A stretch of 64,000 nt of DNA from an uncultured Ectothiorhodospiraceae bacterium (GCA_913061005.1 CAJXSH010000002.1:114807-178806), one strand, 5' to 3'; positions 41,652-50,378 are shown, counted from the first letter of the stretch. A program made the numbers and translations. The notes: generated from the letters alone by a model not told the origin.

Positions 41652-41667
41652 CGGCCGAGCGGTTGCG
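41652..41667 (+). promoter_or_regulatory. Weak sigma-54-like promoter facing the cytochrome c gene
   Basis: CGGCCGAGCGGTTGCG keeps GG and TTGC with the correct 12-base offset but misses the T1, A5 and following -24 positions. Recorded because it completes the divergent arrangement; chance occurrence is quite possible. Confidence 0.3.
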
Positions 41668-41817
41668 TTATCGGGCCGGTCATCCTGTCTTGTGAGACGG
41701 TATAGCGGTGCGAGTAAAAACCCCTTGCGCGGCGTAGCGGATTCGGGCAAGACTCTCGACGACCGTCTGAGGGCGGGCATAACAACATGGCCGGAAGGCC
41801 TCGTGGAGGAGACAACG

Positions 41818-42162
41818 TTGACCATTAAGTCTTTCGGCCTGGCTTTGGGGCTGGCCATCGTTTGCATGCCACTTGCGGCCGCAGCCCAGAGCGGCGGGAG
41901 TGATGACATCGACCTCGCTTCAGCGGCACAGCTTTTCAAGAACAACTGTAGCGCCTGCCATGGCAAAAAAGCACAGGGTGTTGCCAGCTACCCCAAGTTG
42001 GCAGGCCAGGATGCTGCCTATCTGGCTGGCAAGCTCCAAACCTATCGGGCCGGCGAGATGGTTGGCCCGAATTCCGTGCTGATGATTCAAAACGCCAAGG
42101 ATTTGTCTGATCAAGACATCGCAAGCCTGGCTGCCTACATATCAACGACGTTTGAAGAGTAA
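41818..42162 (+). CDS. Small periplasmic c-type cytochrome (class I, c553/c4-half-like)
   Basis: 114 aa from a TTG 6 bases after GGAGGAG. Signal peptide TIKSFGLALGLAIVCMPLAAAAQ. The heme motif is C44-S-A-C47-H48 with the c4-like surroundings YPKLAGQDAAYLAGKLQTYRAGE, and a likely axial Met is in PNSVLMIQNAKDLSDQDI. With one heme and a short length it is a plausible electron acceptor for one or both quinoproteins in the island. It is followed 135 bases later by the sugar dehydrogenase gene. Confidence 0.87.
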   Translation: MTIKSFGLALGLAIVCMPLAAAAQSGGSDDIDLASAAQLFKNNCSACHGKKAQGVASYPKLAGQDAAYLAGKLQTYRAGEMVGPNSVLMIQNAKDLSDQDIASLAAYISTTFEE

Positions 42163-42297
42163 TCGGACAAGCGCCCTTGTCTTCCGGGTTCAGCCCGGTT
42201 GGGAGAGCGGCGTGTGGCGCAAATCTTCGACGCAGGGTCGATAAAGGAGGTGTGTAGCAAAAACCGTTTTCGCCATTTAATTCAAGAGGAGAGACTG

Positions 42298-43587
42298 ATG
42301 AAAAACACTAAAAATCTGATGCTTAGGAACGCCCTCTCGTTCATGGCCGTGTCGGTCGCTTTCACAACCCCGGTGATGGCAGAAACCGGGATGAACACGA
42401 CGAATCTGCAGGCAGAGGTTGTCGTTGAGGGACTGGAGAATCCCTGGGATATGGCATTTCTCGATGACGGCACGATGCTTTTCACCGAAAAATGCAAAGG
42501 GCTGTCAGTGCGGATGCCTGATGGCGAGATCAACAAGCTCTATGGCGTGGGTGATACTGACGGCTACGCCTCCAACGGCACCGACCTTTTCTGCGAAGGC
42601 CAGGCCGGGATGATGGGCGTGGCTTTTGATCCGGACTTCGACGACAACCGGCGGATCTATGTGTATTCGACATCCAGCATGTCGGACCCGCATACCAATC
42701 GGCTGATGCGGTTTAGACTCAGCGAGGACTTCTCGGAGGTTTCCAACCGCACCGACATCGTCGATGACGTCCCGTACAAAATGGCTGCCTCGGATCATCC
42801 GTTTGGTGGGCCAGGGGCCCATAACGGTGGCCGGGTGCGATTCGGACCCGAGGGAGCGCTCTGGCTGACCACGGGTGATAATCACAACCCCGAGATCCCG
42901 CAAAGCCCGGATTTGATGGGATCGAAGGTCCTGCGCATTGACACCGATGGCAACGCCCATCCAGACAATGCCCCACCGGCGGGTTTTGATAAGCGGACGT
43001 TCACCTACGGTCACCGCAATGTCCAGGGTATTGCGTTCAATCCGGCGACAGGTTCGGTTGTGACAGCGGAACATGGTCCGTGGCATTCGGACGAGATCAC
43101 CGTTCTGGAAAACGGCGGTAATGCAGGCTGGGATCCGCGGGATAATATGGCCGGGCGCGGTGATTGTCCCGATGGTTACTGCGGCTACATGCCCAATCAG
43201 AACGAGGGCATGAATCGGTTCGAGCGCGCGGCGTTCATGCCGATGACCGATCTGCAGACCTATCCGGATGCCATGGAGCCGGCCTGGTCCAACAACGGCT
43301 GGTCACAGGGCACATGCCCTGCTGTGTTCCTGCGCGGCGAGCAGTGGGGCAACTGGGACGGCGCCATGGCGGTTGGCATCATGGGGATCGGCTTCGGTGG
43401 GACGCCGATCGGCCAGCGGATCGACATTATCGAGTTCAACGATGATGGCACCGAGGTCGTCGACGTCACCGAAATGACCCTTCCGATGGAATCCGGACGT
43501 TTCCGCGCGCTCGAACAGGGCCCGGATGGCAGTCTCTACACGGCCATCGATGGGGGTGTCATCTACAAGATGACGCCTGGAAGTTAG
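42298..43587 (+). CDS. PQQ-type sugar/aldose dehydrogenase (glucose/sorbosone dehydrogenase family)
   Basis: 429 aa with signal peptide (NALSFMAVSVAFTTPVMA). The six-bladed propeller of the soluble GDH/Asd family is recognised by GLENPWDMAFLDDGTMLFTEK, PGAHNGGRVRFGPEGALWLTTGD and FTYGHRNVQGIAFNPATG, where the His and Arg residues of the PQQ site lie, followed by TAEHGPWHSDEI. GAGGAGAGA precedes the ATG. A second Shine-Dalgarno-like AAAGGAGG lies about 50 bases upstream without a useful start. It is followed by a strong hairpin. Substrate unknown; its presence beside pqq genes supports a quinoprotein. Confidence 0.87.
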   Translation: MKNTKNLMLRNALSFMAVSVAFTTPVMAETGMNTTNLQAEVVVEGLENPWDMAFLDDGTMLFTEKCKGLSVRMPDGEINKLYGVGDTDGYASNGTDLFCEGQAGMMGVAFDPDFDDNRRIYVYSTSSMSDPHTNRLMRFRLSEDFSEVSNRTDIVDDVPYKMAASDHPFGGPGAHNGGRVRFGPEGALWLTTGDNHNPEIPQSPDLMGSKVLRIDTDGNAHPDNAPPAGFDKRTFTYGHRNVQGIAFNPATGSVVTAEHGPWHSDEITVLENGGNAGWDPRDNMAGRGDCPDGYCGYMPNQNEGMNRFERAAFMPMTDLQTYPDAMEPAWSNNGWSQGTCPAVFLRGEQWGNWDGAMAVGIMGIGFGGTPIGQRIDIIEFNDDGTEVVDVTEMTLPMESGRFRALEQGPDGSLYTAIDGGVIYKMTPGS

Positions 43588-43597
43588 GGTGGCAACA

Positions 43598-43621
43598 GGG
43601 CCGCGCCTCAGGGCGCGGCCC
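43598..43621 (+). terminator. Terminator hairpin after the sugar dehydrogenase gene
   Basis: A perfect 10-bp stem GGGCCGCGCC / GGCGCGGCCC with a TCAG loop, followed by ATCCTTTC. It has a weak T tract but a very stable stem. Confidence 0.7.
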
Positions 43622-43764
43622 ATCCTTTCGGTCCCTGACCACTATCTTTTTTCAAACGTCCCACGGGACAGAGACCGGCATCCGCGGCAGCTGCATGCTG
43701 GCCATGGCATTCACGGCTGCTAGGCTGTGAGTCAATCGAAGCTTACCTCGCCGCGGGAGGGGCC

Positions 43765-45066
43765 ATGTCAACGACCATTGCGCCGTCAACCGAAACCATT
43801 GAAAGTGCGGTGTTGGACAACGGACTGCGCGTGTTCGTCAAGCCCGATCGCCGGGCGCCGATCGCGGTGTCCCAAATCTGGTATCGGGTGGGTTCGAGCT
43901 ACGAGCAGCGCGGCCTCACGGGCATCTCCCACCTGCTTGAACATATGATGTTCAAAGGCACAGCGCGCTATCCAGAGGGGGCTTTCTCGGAAATCGTATC
44001 CCGACAGGGCAGCCGCGAAAACGCCTTCACCGGGCGGGATTTCACTGCCTATTTCGAGATCCTCGCCGCCGATCGTCTGCCGGTCGCTTTTGAGCTTGAG
44101 GCCGATCGGATGGCCAATCTCGATATTCGCGCCGAAGCCTTGGAAACCGAGCGTGAAGTGGTCCTGGAAGAGCGTCGGCTTCGCACGGATGATCGGCCCG
44201 AGGGCCGGTTTCTGGAGCGCTACGCTGCGGTGGCCGAGGCAGGCACCGCCTACGCCCATCCCATCATTGGATGGGCGGACGATATCAACGCCATCGACGA
44301 AGATGACCTCAGACGTTGGTACCAGCAATGGTACGCCCCCGCCAATGCCAATCTTGTGGTGGCCGGCGCGGTCGATCCGAGTGAGGTTTTCGAATTGGCA
44401 GAAGCACACTTCGGGATCCTGCAGGGGCCGCAAGCGGCTCAACCCTGTGATCCACGCGCCCTAGTGCCACCCGGGGAGCGGCGTGTTGTTTATCGGGACG
44501 CCCAGAGCCGACTGACGCACCTGCGGATTGGCTATCGGGTGCCTTCTTTCGCCACGGCCGAAACCGAGGATGATGCGTATGCACTGATGATGCTCGCTAC
44601 CATTCTGGACGGAGGCGAGGGAGGGCGCCTGACCGAGGCGCTGGTCCGTGGCAGCCGGCAGGCAACGGTCATCAACGCATCCTACAATGGTATGACGCGA
44701 CTGGATGCGGAATTCACTTGCCACGCGGTCTGCCCGAACACTCAAACCGAGACGCTTGAGCAATCCTTGCGGTCACAGATCGCGCGACTGGCCGCGGAGC
44801 CCGTATCTGAGAACGAGCTGCGGCGAGCCAGAAGTCAGCTCATTGCCGATCACTTTTTCAGCGCGGATGACGTTTTCAATCAGGCGATGCAGATTGGCCA
44901 ACTCGAAGCGATTGGCGCCGGCTGGGCGACGTTCTCAGCGTTCGAGCACAAGCTCCAATCCATTACTCAGGGGCGGCTACAGGCCGTCGCAGAGCGTTAC
45001 CTAAAGGCCGAGAACTCGGTTGTCGGCATTCTCAGCCCGATCGAATCTGACGTTAAGGCTGTTTGA
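43765..45066 (+). CDS. pqqF: M16 zinc metalloprotease, catalytic subunit (PqqF-like)
   Basis: 433 aa. The inverted zinc motif is H56-X2-E59-H60 (HLLEHMMFKGT), with a third ligand in the downstream ETEREVVLEERR (about residue 136). The length is one half of a full pitrilysin, so it should pair with a second subunit. There is no signal peptide, so it is cytoplasmic. It is followed with a one-base overlap by a homologous gene lacking the motif, the same arrangement as Methylobacterium PqqF/PqqG, a heterodimer that cuts PqqA. General M16 pairs also occur outside PQQ loci; context favours PQQ. Confidence 0.82.
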   Translation: MSTTIAPSTETIESAVLDNGLRVFVKPDRRAPIAVSQIWYRVGSSYEQRGLTGISHLLEHMMFKGTARYPEGAFSEIVSRQGSRENAFTGRDFTAYFEILAADRLPVAFELEADRMANLDIRAEALETEREVVLEERRLRTDDRPEGRFLERYAAVAEAGTAYAHPIIGWADDINAIDEDDLRRWYQQWYAPANANLVVAGAVDPSEVFELAEAHFGILQGPQAAQPCDPRALVPPGERRVVYRDAQSRLTHLRIGYRVPSFATAETEDDAYALMMLATILDGGEGGRLTEALVRGSRQATVINASYNGMTRLDAEFTCHAVCPNTQTETLEQSLRSQIARLAAEPVSENELRRARSQLIADHFFSADDVFNQAMQIGQLEAIGAGWATFSAFEHKLQSITQGRLQAVAERYLKAENSVVGILSPIESDVKAV

Positions 45067-46328
45067 TGGAGCTCTCGATACAGCATTGGTGCACCGACAA
45101 TGGTGCCCGGGTCTTTTTCGTCGCCCGTCGTGGCTTGCCGACTGTGGATTCACGTATCGCTTTCAACGCCGGCAGCGCGCGCGACAACACCCTGCCAGGG
45201 CTTGCCCGCATGACAAGCAATCTCCTGCTCGAGGGAACCGCTGAGCAGACGGCCGGTGAGATCTCACAAGCGCTCGAGCAGCATGGCGCACGCGTTGAAA
45301 TGCGCTGCGGCCGGGATACCGCCGATGTCAATATTCGGTGCTTGAGTCATCAGACGCACCTCGGCCCCGTCTTTCAGACCATCGGCGAGTGCATTGGTGG
45401 TGCGGTTTTTCCATCTGATTCGGTCGATCGCATTCGGCAGCGCATGATCGCCGGACTCGCTCAAGAATCCACCGCGCCGATGGAGAAAATCGAGAAAGGC
45501 TTCACAGAAGCGATCTTCCGGGATCACCCCTACGCCACTTCGCCGGGTGGTGAATCGGATAGCCTGCAAGCGATTGATCCGCAACGCTTGCGGTCGTTTC
45601 ATGGCCGTTACTACGTCGGCGCCAACACAACCGTGACGCTTGTGGGCGACCTGTCCAGAGCGCAGGCCGAGCGCACTGCCGAGCAGCTCGTGGCCGGGCT
45701 ACCCGTCGGAGAACGTGCGTCGGCGTTGACGCCCGTCAACCCACCGTCTGGACGGCTTGTTTCGCGGCTCCCCTTTGAGGCCGAGCAAACCCATGTCTCG
45801 ATCGGCGGGGTTTCATTGCCCTACGGCCATGAGGATCACCCGGCGCTCCATCTCGGCTGCCACATCCTCGGTGGCGGCGGCCTGACCTCGATCCTTGCCC
45901 GCCGCATGCGCCGTGAGCGCGGGCTGTCCTACAGCAGCGCCTGCAAGCTCACAGCCGGCGCCGCCGGTGGTCGTTTCCAGATGAAAACACATGTCCGCAA
46001 TGAGGCGCTCAGTGAGGCACTGTCGGTCCTGCGGGCAAGCCTTCGCGAGTTACTCGATCAAGGTGCGGATACGAATGCGCTCGAGCTGGCACGAGAGAAC
46101 CTGTTGGGCAGCCTGCCGTTGCAGTTGGCGAGTAATCGGGACTTGCTTGAGCGAGTCGCAACGATCGGCTTCCACGGGCTTCCTCTGGACGATGTCCAAC
46201 GTTTTAGCGAAAAGCTACAGCAACTGGATGGCGAAGAAGTCAGGGCAGCAATGCGACGCCACCTCGATCCGGATTTGATGGCAACTGTCCTGGTCGGGCC
46301 CGAGTTGGCGATCAGTCGCGTCGAATAA
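45066..46328 (+). CDS. pqqG: M16 family noncatalytic partner (PqqG-like)
   Basis: 420 aa, homologous in fold to the preceding gene, but at the zinc-motif position it reads LARMTSNLLLEGT with no His-X2-Glu-His, so it should be inactive alone. It keeps the R/Y substrate-carboxylate motif RRMRRERGLSYSSACKL typical of partner subunits. The ATG overlaps the previous stop by one base (TGATG), so synthesis is coupled. It ends the quinoprotein island. Confidence 0.82.
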   Translation: MELSIQHWCTDNGARVFFVARRGLPTVDSRIAFNAGSARDNTLPGLARMTSNLLLEGTAEQTAGEISQALEQHGARVEMRCGRDTADVNIRCLSHQTHLGPVFQTIGECIGGAVFPSDSVDRIRQRMIAGLAQESTAPMEKIEKGFTEAIFRDHPYATSPGGESDSLQAIDPQRLRSFHGRYYVGANTTVTLVGDLSRAQAERTAEQLVAGLPVGERASALTPVNPPSGRLVSRLPFEAEQTHVSIGGVSLPYGHEDHPALHLGCHILGGGGLTSILARRMRRERGLSYSSACKLTAGAAGGRFQMKTHVRNEALSEALSVLRASLRELLDQGADTNALELARENLLGSLPLQLASNRDLLERVATIGFHGLPLDDVQRFSEKLQQLDGEEVRAAMRRHLDPDLMATVLVGPELAISRVE

Positions 46329-46340
46329 CCCCGCCCCGCT

Positions 46341-47618
46341 GTGTCCCAACTATCCCGCTCGATCGCCGGCCTGGCCCTTGCCGTGGCCATGGGGCTGACC
46401 GTCCTCTCGACACTGGCCGGGGCAGTGCCCCTGCTCTATGCCGGGCTGGCCGCCTGGCTGGCGGGGCTTTTGCTCTGGCGCTCCGTCCCTCGCCGCACCC
46501 GCATTCAGAGTCTGGTGTTGATGGCCATCGGCGTGGCCGGTCTGGCGGTGCCGGCGACCCAGGGCATCGCCGTGGACTGGCGGCATGCCATCTCGGGCAA
46601 CGCCGCGCTGCTTGCCATGCTGGCGGCGGTCAGCTTTCTGCGATTGATCACCGCACCGGCCGGTGATGCCGAGACCGCGCCCCGGGGCGGGCAGAGCCTG
46701 TGGCGGACACTGCTCGGGGTGCATCTTTTTGGCGCGGTGGTGAACCTCTCGACGGTCTTTATCATGGCAAGGCGCATGGCCCGGGATGAGCGGCTCTCGC
46801 GCCGGCAGTACGAGGTCCTGGTCAAGGGGTTTTCGGCGGCGGCATTCTGGTCGCCCTTTTTTGCCGCCATGGCCGCCGCGCTCACCTATGCCCCGGGCGC
46901 CCGGTTGCCGGTGTTGGTGGGCTACGGTGGCGCGCTCGCGGTGATGGCGCTTGTCCTTGTCTTGTTACAGGCCCGGCGCGGGGGGACGGCGGATTTCGTG
47001 GGCTATCCGATGAACCCGGCCGCCCTGTGGCTGCCGGCGCTGCTGGCGGTGATGATCCTCGCCGCCCATGCGGTGTGGCCGACGGTCTCGATTCTGGGGC
47101 TGATCGCTTTGCTGGCCCCCTCGGTGACGGCGCTGACCCTGCTTGTCAGGCGCCATTCGCCGGGGCTTGCCCTCAGTCGCCATATCCGCGAGGGATTGCC
47201 CGCGATGCGCGCCGAGCTGGTGCTCTTCCTCTCTGCCGGGGTGACAGCGGCGGGGCTTGCCAGCCTGGTGAATGCCTACGAGCCGGCACTGCCTTTTGCC
47301 GGGTTTGGCGCGCCGCAGGCCTCGTTACTGCTGCTGGTGCTGGTGGGCGCGGCGGTGGTGGGCATCCATCCGGTGATCGGGGTGGCGGCGGCCGCGGCCA
47401 TTGTCGAGCCCCTCGCGCCCGATCCGGATCTGCTCGCCAGTGTATTTCTCGCCGCCTGGGGCATCGGCGTGGCGGCCAGCCCGCTGTCCGGGCTCAACCT
47501 CGCCATGCAGGGCAGCTATGGCCTGCGCGCCGGCGAGATCCTGCGCTGGAACGCCCCCTTTGCGTTGACCATGCTGATGCTCGCCAGCGCGCTTTTCTGG
47601 CTGCATCCGGCGGGCTAG
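46341..47618 (+). CDS. Polytopic membrane protein of unknown function
   Basis: 425 residues from a GTG, with about ten to twelve hydrophobic helices. Noted segments are FSAAAFWSPFFAAMAAALTYAPG, VVGIHPVIGVAAAAAIVEPL and FLAAWGIGVAASPLSGLNLAMQG, which recall a two-fold repeated ion-transporter or anion-permease layout. I do not recognise the family. It starts 12 bases after the M16 pair but its codon use is as GC-rich as the core genome, so it may be chromosomal backbone rather than island. Confidence 0.6.
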   Translation: MSQLSRSIAGLALAVAMGLTVLSTLAGAVPLLYAGLAAWLAGLLLWRSVPRRTRIQSLVLMAIGVAGLAVPATQGIAVDWRHAISGNAALLAMLAAVSFLRLITAPAGDAETAPRGGQSLWRTLLGVHLFGAVVNLSTVFIMARRMARDERLSRRQYEVLVKGFSAAAFWSPFFAAMAAALTYAPGARLPVLVGYGGALAVMALVLVLLQARRGGTADFVGYPMNPAALWLPALLAVMILAAHAVWPTVSILGLIALLAPSVTALTLLVRRHSPGLALSRHIREGLPAMRAELVLFLSAGVTAAGLASLVNAYEPALPFAGFGAPQASLLLLVLVGAAVVGIHPVIGVAAAAAIVEPLAPDPDLLASVFLAAWGIGVAASPLSGLNLAMQGSYGLRAGEILRWNAPFALTMLMLASALFWLHPAG

Positions 47619-47625
47619 TCCGGCC

Positions 47626-48081
47626 CTAGTCCTCGTCGCCCCGGTCCAGGAGTTGGGCCATGCGCTTGGCCTCGTCCCGGGCCTGCATCAGCGAGGTGAC
47701 ATCGTATTGCACCCCCAGGTAGTAGATGAGCTTGCCCTGCTCATCGCGCAGCGGCTGGATGGTGAGCTGGTTGTAGAAAAGCTCGCCGTTTTTGCGGTAG
47801 TTGCGCAGGGTCACCTCGGTGCCGGATTCGTCGGCCAGCGCCTGGCGGATCGCCTCCAGACCCTCCTGGTCCCGATCGTCCCGGTGCAGGAATCGGCAGT
47901 TGCGGCCGATGATCTCTTCCTGTCGAAAGCCGGTCATTTCGGTGAAGACCTGGTTGGCAAAGACGATGGGATTATCGGGCTGGTCCGGATCCGAGAGCGT
48001 GATGCCATTCACGCAGGTATCAAGGATCTGCGTGAGTACACTCGGGATGATGCAAGGGTCTTTTTCGGGACTGAAATCCAT
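47626..48081 (-). CDS. Short LOV-domain (PAS) protein, likely blue-light photoreceptor
   Basis: 151 residues, a single LOV core with short N- and C-terminal helices and no output domain. The flavin motif is GRNCRFLH with the photoactive cysteine at residue 62; the usual final Gln is His. NYRKNGELFYNQLTIQPL supplies the two flavin-binding Asn residues and YYLGVQYDVT holds the signalling Gln on the last strand. This is the layout of short LOV proteins such as those of Pseudomonas putida. The C-terminal helix SLMQARDEAKRMAQLL could be a dimerising Jalpha-like coil. It lies 15 bases downstream of the SRPBCC gene on the same strand. Confidence 0.85.
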   Translation of the reverse strand: MDFSPEKDPCIIPSVLTQILDTCVNGITLSDPDQPDNPIVFANQVFTEMTGFRQEEIIGRNCRFLHRDDRDQEGLEAIRQALADESGTEVTLRNYRKNGELFYNQLTIQPLRDEQGKLIYYLGVQYDVTSLMQARDEAKRMAQLLDRGDED

Positions 48082-48096
48082 GCCGGTCTCCCCCTG

Positions 48097-48555
48097 TTAG
48101 TCGTTGGCCGGGCGGGTTTCGCGCTCGACGAGGGTTTTAAGATTGCGCGTCACCCGCTCGACACCGCCCTGGACAGCATGCCTGATGAGTTTTTCGAAGG
48201 GGCGAAAAGCCATGCCCAGTTGACCCAGCTCAAAGCTGAAGATCAGCTCGGTGCGGGTATCGGACTGCGGGTCGAGGCGGAATTCAATGCCGTAGGGGTC
48301 GGTGACCCCGCGAAAGGCCACCTTCTGCGGGCGCTGCAGCTCGGTGACGACAAAGTCCGTCGCAGTGCGCCGGCCCTGGTCGACGCGGACCTGGCGTGCC
48401 TTCCAGCCCGGGGTCAGTGGCCCCTCGCTTAGCGGGCGCAGGGTTTTGACCTCGGGCGACCAGCGCGGATAGTTGTCGAGAAAGCCATCCACGACAAACG
48501 CAAAGATCGTCTCCGGTGGCCGGTCGATGATCACCCGCGAGGTTGTCTGGATCAT
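48097..48555 (-). CDS. SRPBCC superfamily protein
   Basis: 152 aa from an ATG with a G-rich ribosome site (GGGGGGAAAG). It begins MIQTTSRVIIDRPPETIFAFVVDGFLDNYPRWSPEV, which is the START/polyketide-cyclase-like pattern of the SRPBCC fold, and ends in a helix FRPFEKLIRHAVQGGVERVTRNLKTLVE. Such proteins bind hydrophobic ligands; no substrate can be named. The open frame extends far upstream over the divergent gene but without homology. It is in a probable two-gene unit with the LOV protein. Confidence 0.75.
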   Translation of the reverse strand: MIQTTSRVIIDRPPETIFAFVVDGFLDNYPRWSPEVKTLRPLSEGPLTPGWKARQVRVDQGRRTATDFVVTELQRPQKVAFRGVTDPYGIEFRLDPQSDTRTELIFSFELGQLGMAFRPFEKLIRHAVQGGVERVTRNLKTLVERETRPAND

Positions 48556-48657
48556 CCGCTTTCCCCCCGAAACTGGACATAAAGGGCGCGTATGGATCAC
48601 CTTACCTGTGATCGGGGCGTTCTGAAATCGTCTGCCGCGTCCCGCCGGAGCGCGCTT

Positions 48658-49176
48658 ATGTTGACCAACCGATGTTCCGCCCGTGGGCGCTGGCCCCATC
48701 CCCTTGTCCTGTGCCTGAGCCTGCTTTTCGCCGCCGGCGTCGCCGCCGAGGCCGAACTGCTGCAGCCCAACCCCGAGCGCACCGCCCGCGAGGTCATCGT
48801 CATCCAGCTCGAAGCCCTGCAGACCAACGACACACCGTCGATCAACAGTGGCATCCGCCAGGTCTGGGCCTTTGCCCATCCCCGTAACCGGGCGATTACC
48901 GGCCCGCTGGCGCGGTTTACCCGCATGATCCGGGGGCCGGGCTACAACATGCTGATCAAACACCGCCGCTACGAGATCCAGCCGCTGCGCATGGGCGAGT
49001 CCGCGGCGGTCTTCGGGGTGCGGGTGCTCTCGAGGGATGGTGGCTTTTATCGCTTTCGCTGGCAGCTGCGGCGGGTGAGTACCGATGCCGGCGCGGTGTG
49101 GATGACCACCCAGGTCAGCCCGGCACAACGCACCGGCGAGCAGCTCTCGCGACGATTCGGTGGGCACCGGGCGTGA
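48658..49176 (+). CDS. Exported DUF4864-like protein
   Basis: 172 aa from an ATG with GGAG upstream; the open frame begins 22 codons earlier. It has a signal peptide (PLVLCLSLLFAAGVAAEA), then VIVIQLEALQTNDTPSINSGIRQVWAFAHPRNRAITGPLARFTRMIRG, which fits the DUF4864 family seen in phototrophs and halophiles. The function is unknown. It is divergent from the SRPBCC gene and its stop overlaps a possible GTG start of the MFS gene. Confidence 0.68.
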   Translation: MLTNRCSARGRWPHPLVLCLSLLFAAGVAAEAELLQPNPERTAREVIVIQLEALQTNDTPSINSGIRQVWAFAHPRNRAITGPLARFTRMIRGPGYNMLIKHRRYEIQPLRMGESAAVFGVRVLSRDGGFYRFRWQLRRVSTDAGAVWMTTQVSPAQRTGEQLSRRFGGHRA

Positions 49177-49187
49177 CGGCAACGGAC

Positions 49188-50378
49188 ATGACCCGCAATG
49201 TCGCTTTGCTGGCGATCTGCCAGGCCATCTTGATGACCGGCAGCTCGCTTTTGATCGCCACCTCGGCGCTGGTCGGGGTGGCCCTTGCCGATAACCCGGC
49301 CTGGGGCACGCTGCCGCTGGCGCTGCAGTTCGCGGCGATGACCGCGACCACCGTGCCGGCTTCTTTGCTGATGCAACGGCTGGGTCGACGCCCTGTCTTT
49401 CTGGCCGGGCTGGGCTTTGCGCTTTTGGGGGTGGGCCTGGCGGTGACGAGCATCCTCCAGGGGCTTTTCGGGTTGTTTGCCCTCGCCTCGGTGCTGCTGG
49501 GCATCTTCAATGGCATCGGCCAGTTCTTCCGCTTTGCCGCCGCCGATGTGGCCGGCGAGGGCAACAAGGGCCGGGCGATTTCGTGGGTGCTTGCCGGCGG
49601 CATTGTCGCCGGCTTCATGGGACCCAACCTGGGCAGCTGGACCTCGGGGTGGTTCGAGGCGGCCTTTGCCGGCAGCTATCTGGTACTCGGCGCGTTCTAT
49701 CTGCTGGCGATTGCGGTGGTGGCGGCGTTGCGCATCCCCCGGCCACCGCGGCCGCAGGCCGGCGACGGGGGGCGGTCCATGGCGCGGATTGCCCGGCAAC
49801 CGGGCTTTGTCGTGGCCGTGCTCACCGCGGCGGTGGGCTACGGGGTGATGAACATCATCATGGTGGCCACCCCCTTGGCGATGGCCGGTCATGCCCATCC
49901 GTTCAGCGAAACCGCCTTTGTCATTCAGTGGCACGTGGTGGCGATGTTTCTGCCCTCGTTTTTTACCGGCGAGCTTATCCGTCGATTGGGCGTGGTCAGC
50001 GTGATCCAGGCCGGTGTGGCAATGATGCTCGGTTGTGTAGCCATCAACCTCACCGGCAACGGGGTCTGGCACTACTGGGCGGCGCTGGTCTGTCTGGGGG
50101 TGGGGTGGAATTTTATGTTCATCGGCGGGACGACGCTGCTCACCCGGGTCCATGACGAGGTAGAAAAGGGCCGCACCCAGGCGCTCAATGATTTTCTGGT
50201 GTTTGGCATCGTCTCGCTGACGGCGCTGAGCGCCAGCGGCCTGCTCGAGGCGGTGGGCTGGGCGGTGCTCAACCTGAGTGTGCTGCCGTTTCTGTTAATG
50301 GCCGCCCTGGCAGTGCTTGCCTACGCCGGATGGTGGGCGCCCCGGCAGCGGACGACCCAGGCGTCGACGCCCGGGTGA
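49188..50378 (+). CDS. Major facilitator superfamily transporter
   Basis: 396 residues from the ATG; a GTG five codons earlier overlaps the previous stop (GTGA) and may be the real start. About twelve membrane helices are visible. The inter-helix loop LLMQRLGRRPVFLAGLGFALLG matches the MFS motif A (G-X3-D/R-R-X-G-R-R). The central cytoplasmic loop is Arg/Pro-rich. WNFMFIGGTTLLTRVHDEVEKGRTQALNDFLVFG suggests the YnfM/UMF-type branch. Substrate unknown. Confidence 0.8.
   Translation: MTRNVALLAICQAILMTGSSLLIATSALVGVALADNPAWGTLPLALQFAAMTATTVPASLLMQRLGRRPVFLAGLGFALLGVGLAVTSILQGLFGLFALASVLLGIFNGIGQFFRFAAADVAGEGNKGRAISWVLAGGIVAGFMGPNLGSWTSGWFEAAFAGSYLVLGAFYLLAIAVVAALRIPRPPRPQAGDGGRSMARIARQPGFVVAVLTAAVGYGVMNIIMVATPLAMAGHAHPFSETAFVIQWHVVAMFLPSFFTGELIRRLGVVSVIQAGVAMMLGCVAINLTGNGVWHYWAALVCLGVGWNFMFIGGTTLLTRVHDEVEKGRTQALNDFLVFGIVSLTALSASGLLEAVGWAVLNLSVLPFLLMAALAVLAYAGWWAPRQRTTQASTPG

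Larger units (their letters stand above)
41428..41817. other. Divergent regulatory spacer between pqqA and the cytochrome c gene
   Basis: 390 bases without a gene. It holds the pqqA sigma-54 promoter (41502-41517, minus), the second copy of the shared 18-base element (41547-41564), an extra TGACAC half-site (41602-41607) and a weaker sigma-54-like sequence facing the cytochrome gene (41652-41667). The cytochrome open frame extends into it but without a plausible earlier start. Confidence 0.65.

Noticed and set aside
42241..42297. Leader peptide or alternative start after AAAGGAGG upstream of the sugar dehydrogenase
   Set aside because: The only nearby start codons are either too close to the ribosome site or followed at once by a stop. 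The ATG with its own GAGGAGAGA and signal peptide is a better start.
43698..43720. Sigma-54-like TGGCATTCACGGCTGCT before the M16 protease pair
   Set aside because: The GG-to-GC distance is one base too long; correct spacing is strict for sigma-54.
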